Position numbers and translations under genes: made by a program | Assembly: GCA_016802295.1 (NCBI GenBank) | Contig: JAESIW010000137.1 | Location: forward strand, 5,272,146-5,336,145 | From: Brachionus rotundiformis | Lineage: Eukaryota; Rotifera; Eurotatoria; Ploima; Brachionidae | DNA: 64,000 bases | Reading direction: 5' to 3' | The notes under the pieces: model-generated | The model's input: only the letters and a program-made list of their open reading frames with translations | Told to the model about the DNA's origin: nothing | The model's database searches: none | Shown: positions 61,771 to 64,000 of the stretch, piece by piece | How positions within the stretch are numbered: position 1 is the stretch's first letter | Layout of the letters: the number at the start of each line of letters is the position of its first letter

Positions 61771-64000
61771 GTGTAGCATCAAGAACTGCTACTACTTATC
61801 CTTCTACTTTTAATGATAACTGCATATTATTATGTTTTTAGCAAATTTTTAAGGTTATGAGAAATTAAAAACTTAATTTATTAAAATTAGACAGTTCGGT
61901 AATTTCAATTGTAGAAAAACAGGTTTTTAGTATAAAAATTAGTTCTAGAAAAATGATTAACCTTTAATGAATTTATTTAAGTAATCAAGCAAAAAATTTT
62001 TCTTAAGAAAAAAAAAATAAAACAGAAAAAGAATTATAAGTTTTACAAATAAAATAATAAATACAAAATATTAAATTTATTAAATGAGCAAAATATTACT
62101 TGGGAATAATTAATTAAGAACAACTTTTTAAGTTAAATCATTTGATTTTATTACCAATTGACAAAAAAAAATCAAAAATACTTACATTAAATTAAGATAA
62201 AATTTATTAAAAATTAAATGCTAGGCAATTTTTTATTTAATTATTTATTATTATTTATTTTTATTTTTAACACCTCTTGGGCGATGATAAAAGAAGAATA
62301 TTTAAAATTAAAAAAGTAAAATTAAGTTAATTTATAAAAAAATATTATGTTCGGTATATTTCCATTAATTCTTTTTAGGTTTGTAAATTTCACGTGAATA
62401 ATTTTTTAATTAATTAATTTTGATTATTTATAATTTATCAATTATTTTTAATTAAGTGAAATTATTTTAAAAAGAAAACATCTTAAAATTTAAAATAAAA
62501 ATCAAATAAATTTTAATTAAAATAAAAATTAGGTAACGAATTTTTTTTTAAATATTTGATTTATATTTTTTTATTGAAAAGAAGTATTGTTGTATTGTTG
62601 CAAAATATGCTTTCAATCAAGTTATTTAAATTTAATGGATCCATATTTCATTTAATTATGATTAATGGTCAAATTTAAATTTTTTTGACGTTGATTTTTA
62701 TTACAAATTTTAGACTCAACAATTTAGTTTACAATTAAAAATACATAATACATTAAAATAAATATCTCATAAATAAAGATTTGGTACGAACAATGCTAAA
62801 TGAAACCTTAATTCTTAATTCTCAAATTAAACCCTTATTTAATGATTCAAAAATGGTTTTATATTTTTTTCGAAATTTAAAACTAACCTAAAATGGTGCA
62901 TTTTTTACAGATATTGAAAAATCGATATTTTTTTAATTTCTTTTAAATTATTTAAAACAAATTGAAAACAAAACGATTCATTAATAAATAATGGTTAAAT
63001 TTTCTAATTTGAATTAAAAATATTTAGTCTCTATAATTATTATGAAAATAAATATTTGATAAAAAGGTAAACAAATATGAGTTTTTGATCTTCAAGTGGT
63101 AATTTAGACATATCACTCTTTAATGGTCACTTCTAATCTATATTTGACCCAGAAAAGCATTTTTAGCTGATGACGTGCTTTTAAAAATGAACAGTTCCTT
63201 TGAAATCTTTTGATCAAATATTTGACAATCTTTTGTATACACCTAAGTTAATTTTGAGTCCGAAAGCTTTTATTTATTCATTAAAACATCCCTTGAAAGA
63301 AACTGATTAATAATTAAAGCTTAAACTTGTTAATTCATAGCTTTCAAAGACATAAATTTTTTATCACCATTTTATACATATCTTATTACAGTGTCTACTG
63401 TTGGCATATGCTCGTATCCAAGCTAAATAAAGCAAATAAAATTAATTGTTTCAAAAGAATATCGAATTACTTATTGATTCCAGCTTGATTCACTGGGATC
63501 GATTAGTAGCTTTCTAACTGAAACAGTATATTTAGCAAGTTGATCTCAAATTGATAGTTTAAATCTAATTTTTCAAAACATTACCTAAGCTTTTTTGTTT
63601 TTGTTTCTAAATTAACAAGACAAATATTTCTTAAATATAAAATTATATATTTAAAAACTTTATCTGTTTTTATTTAATATAAAATTGCCCGAAAGACAGA
63701 AACCTTCGTTTAAACCGTCAAGTTAAAGAAAGTTTTAATTTTATAAATTTTTAAAAGTTTTAAAAATAAATAGATTGAGATAATTGAAAAATAAGAATCT
63801 GATGATTCATTAGAGATATTTTATACATATAGAATTTAAAAAATATACTCATTTTAGAAGCATCATACTTTACTAAAAACTTTGAATTATCAAATTTGTG
63901 ATTATCTCACAAATTTGTGGTTGTTTATTCTAGTACGTTCACCAATTTTTTTATTTTAAATTTCAATATATCATACGGTTATTTATTCAAAAAAATTTTT
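61771..64000. other. AT-rich end of window, no gene recognised
   Basis: About 2.2 kb with low-complexity A/T runs (for example TTATTATTTATT near 62240-62265). No coding exon, RNA gene or clear repeat is seen. Confidence 0.45.

Overview
The window is nuclear DNA from an animal. It is very AT-rich, its genes carry short spliceosomal introns (GT...AG, mostly 50-100 bases), and its gene set is clearly metazoan: allatostatin-A-type GPCR, Cys-loop receptor subunit, FAM20C secretory kinase, ZSWIM8, WDR90, NME5, Ly6 proteins. Compact genes, strong AT bias and lophotrochozoan-like proteins make a monogonont rotifer (Brachionus-like) my best guess. That is an inference from style, not a proven assignment. 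I rebuilt exon structures by joining GT/AG sites so that the reading frame and family similarity both continue.

Layout. 0-8 kb, plus strand: seryl-tRNA synthetase, a protein joining calcineurin-B-like pseudo-EF-hands to a Death domain, an unrecognised basic Cys-rich protein, and ubiquitin-ribosomal protein eL40. 8.1-14.2 kb, minus strand: ZSWIM8, with a decayed LINE lying antisense in its only intron. 16.2-20.7 kb, plus strand: three close-set genes, ALYREF copy A, THUMPD1 and GNPAT. 20.8 kb: two hairpins that share an arm. 21.1-27.3 kb, minus strand: WDR90/POC16. 29-29.8 kb: ALYREF copy B, with the same intron positions as copy A. 30.2-32.9 kb: four Ly6-type gene copies in +,-,+,- order, forming a nested palindrome in which only one copy is intact. 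37.1-40.2 kb: FAM20C (+) converging on NME5 (-). 41.9-43.8 kb: a peptide GPCR (-). 51-54 kb: a Cys-loop channel subunit with an odd pore (-). 57.5-59.4 kb: a transmembrane LRR protein with a 14-base first exon (-). 61.2-61.8 kb: a second decayed LINE. The long gaps (32.9-37.1, 43.8-51.0, 54-57.4, 59.4-64 kb) are AT-rich and show no gene I can support.

Gene relationships. Several genes are housekeeping: translation (SARS1, UBA52, THUMPD1), mRNA export (two ALYREFs) and ether-lipid synthesis (GNPAT). WDR90 and NME5 are ciliary or centriolar. FAM20C, the Ly6 copies, the GPCR, the Cys-loop subunit and the LRR protein belong to the secretory pathway or cell surface. Nothing suggests that the window encodes one pathway. 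The most unusual items are the EF-hand/Death-domain fusion, the Ly6 palindrome and the Cys-loop pore.
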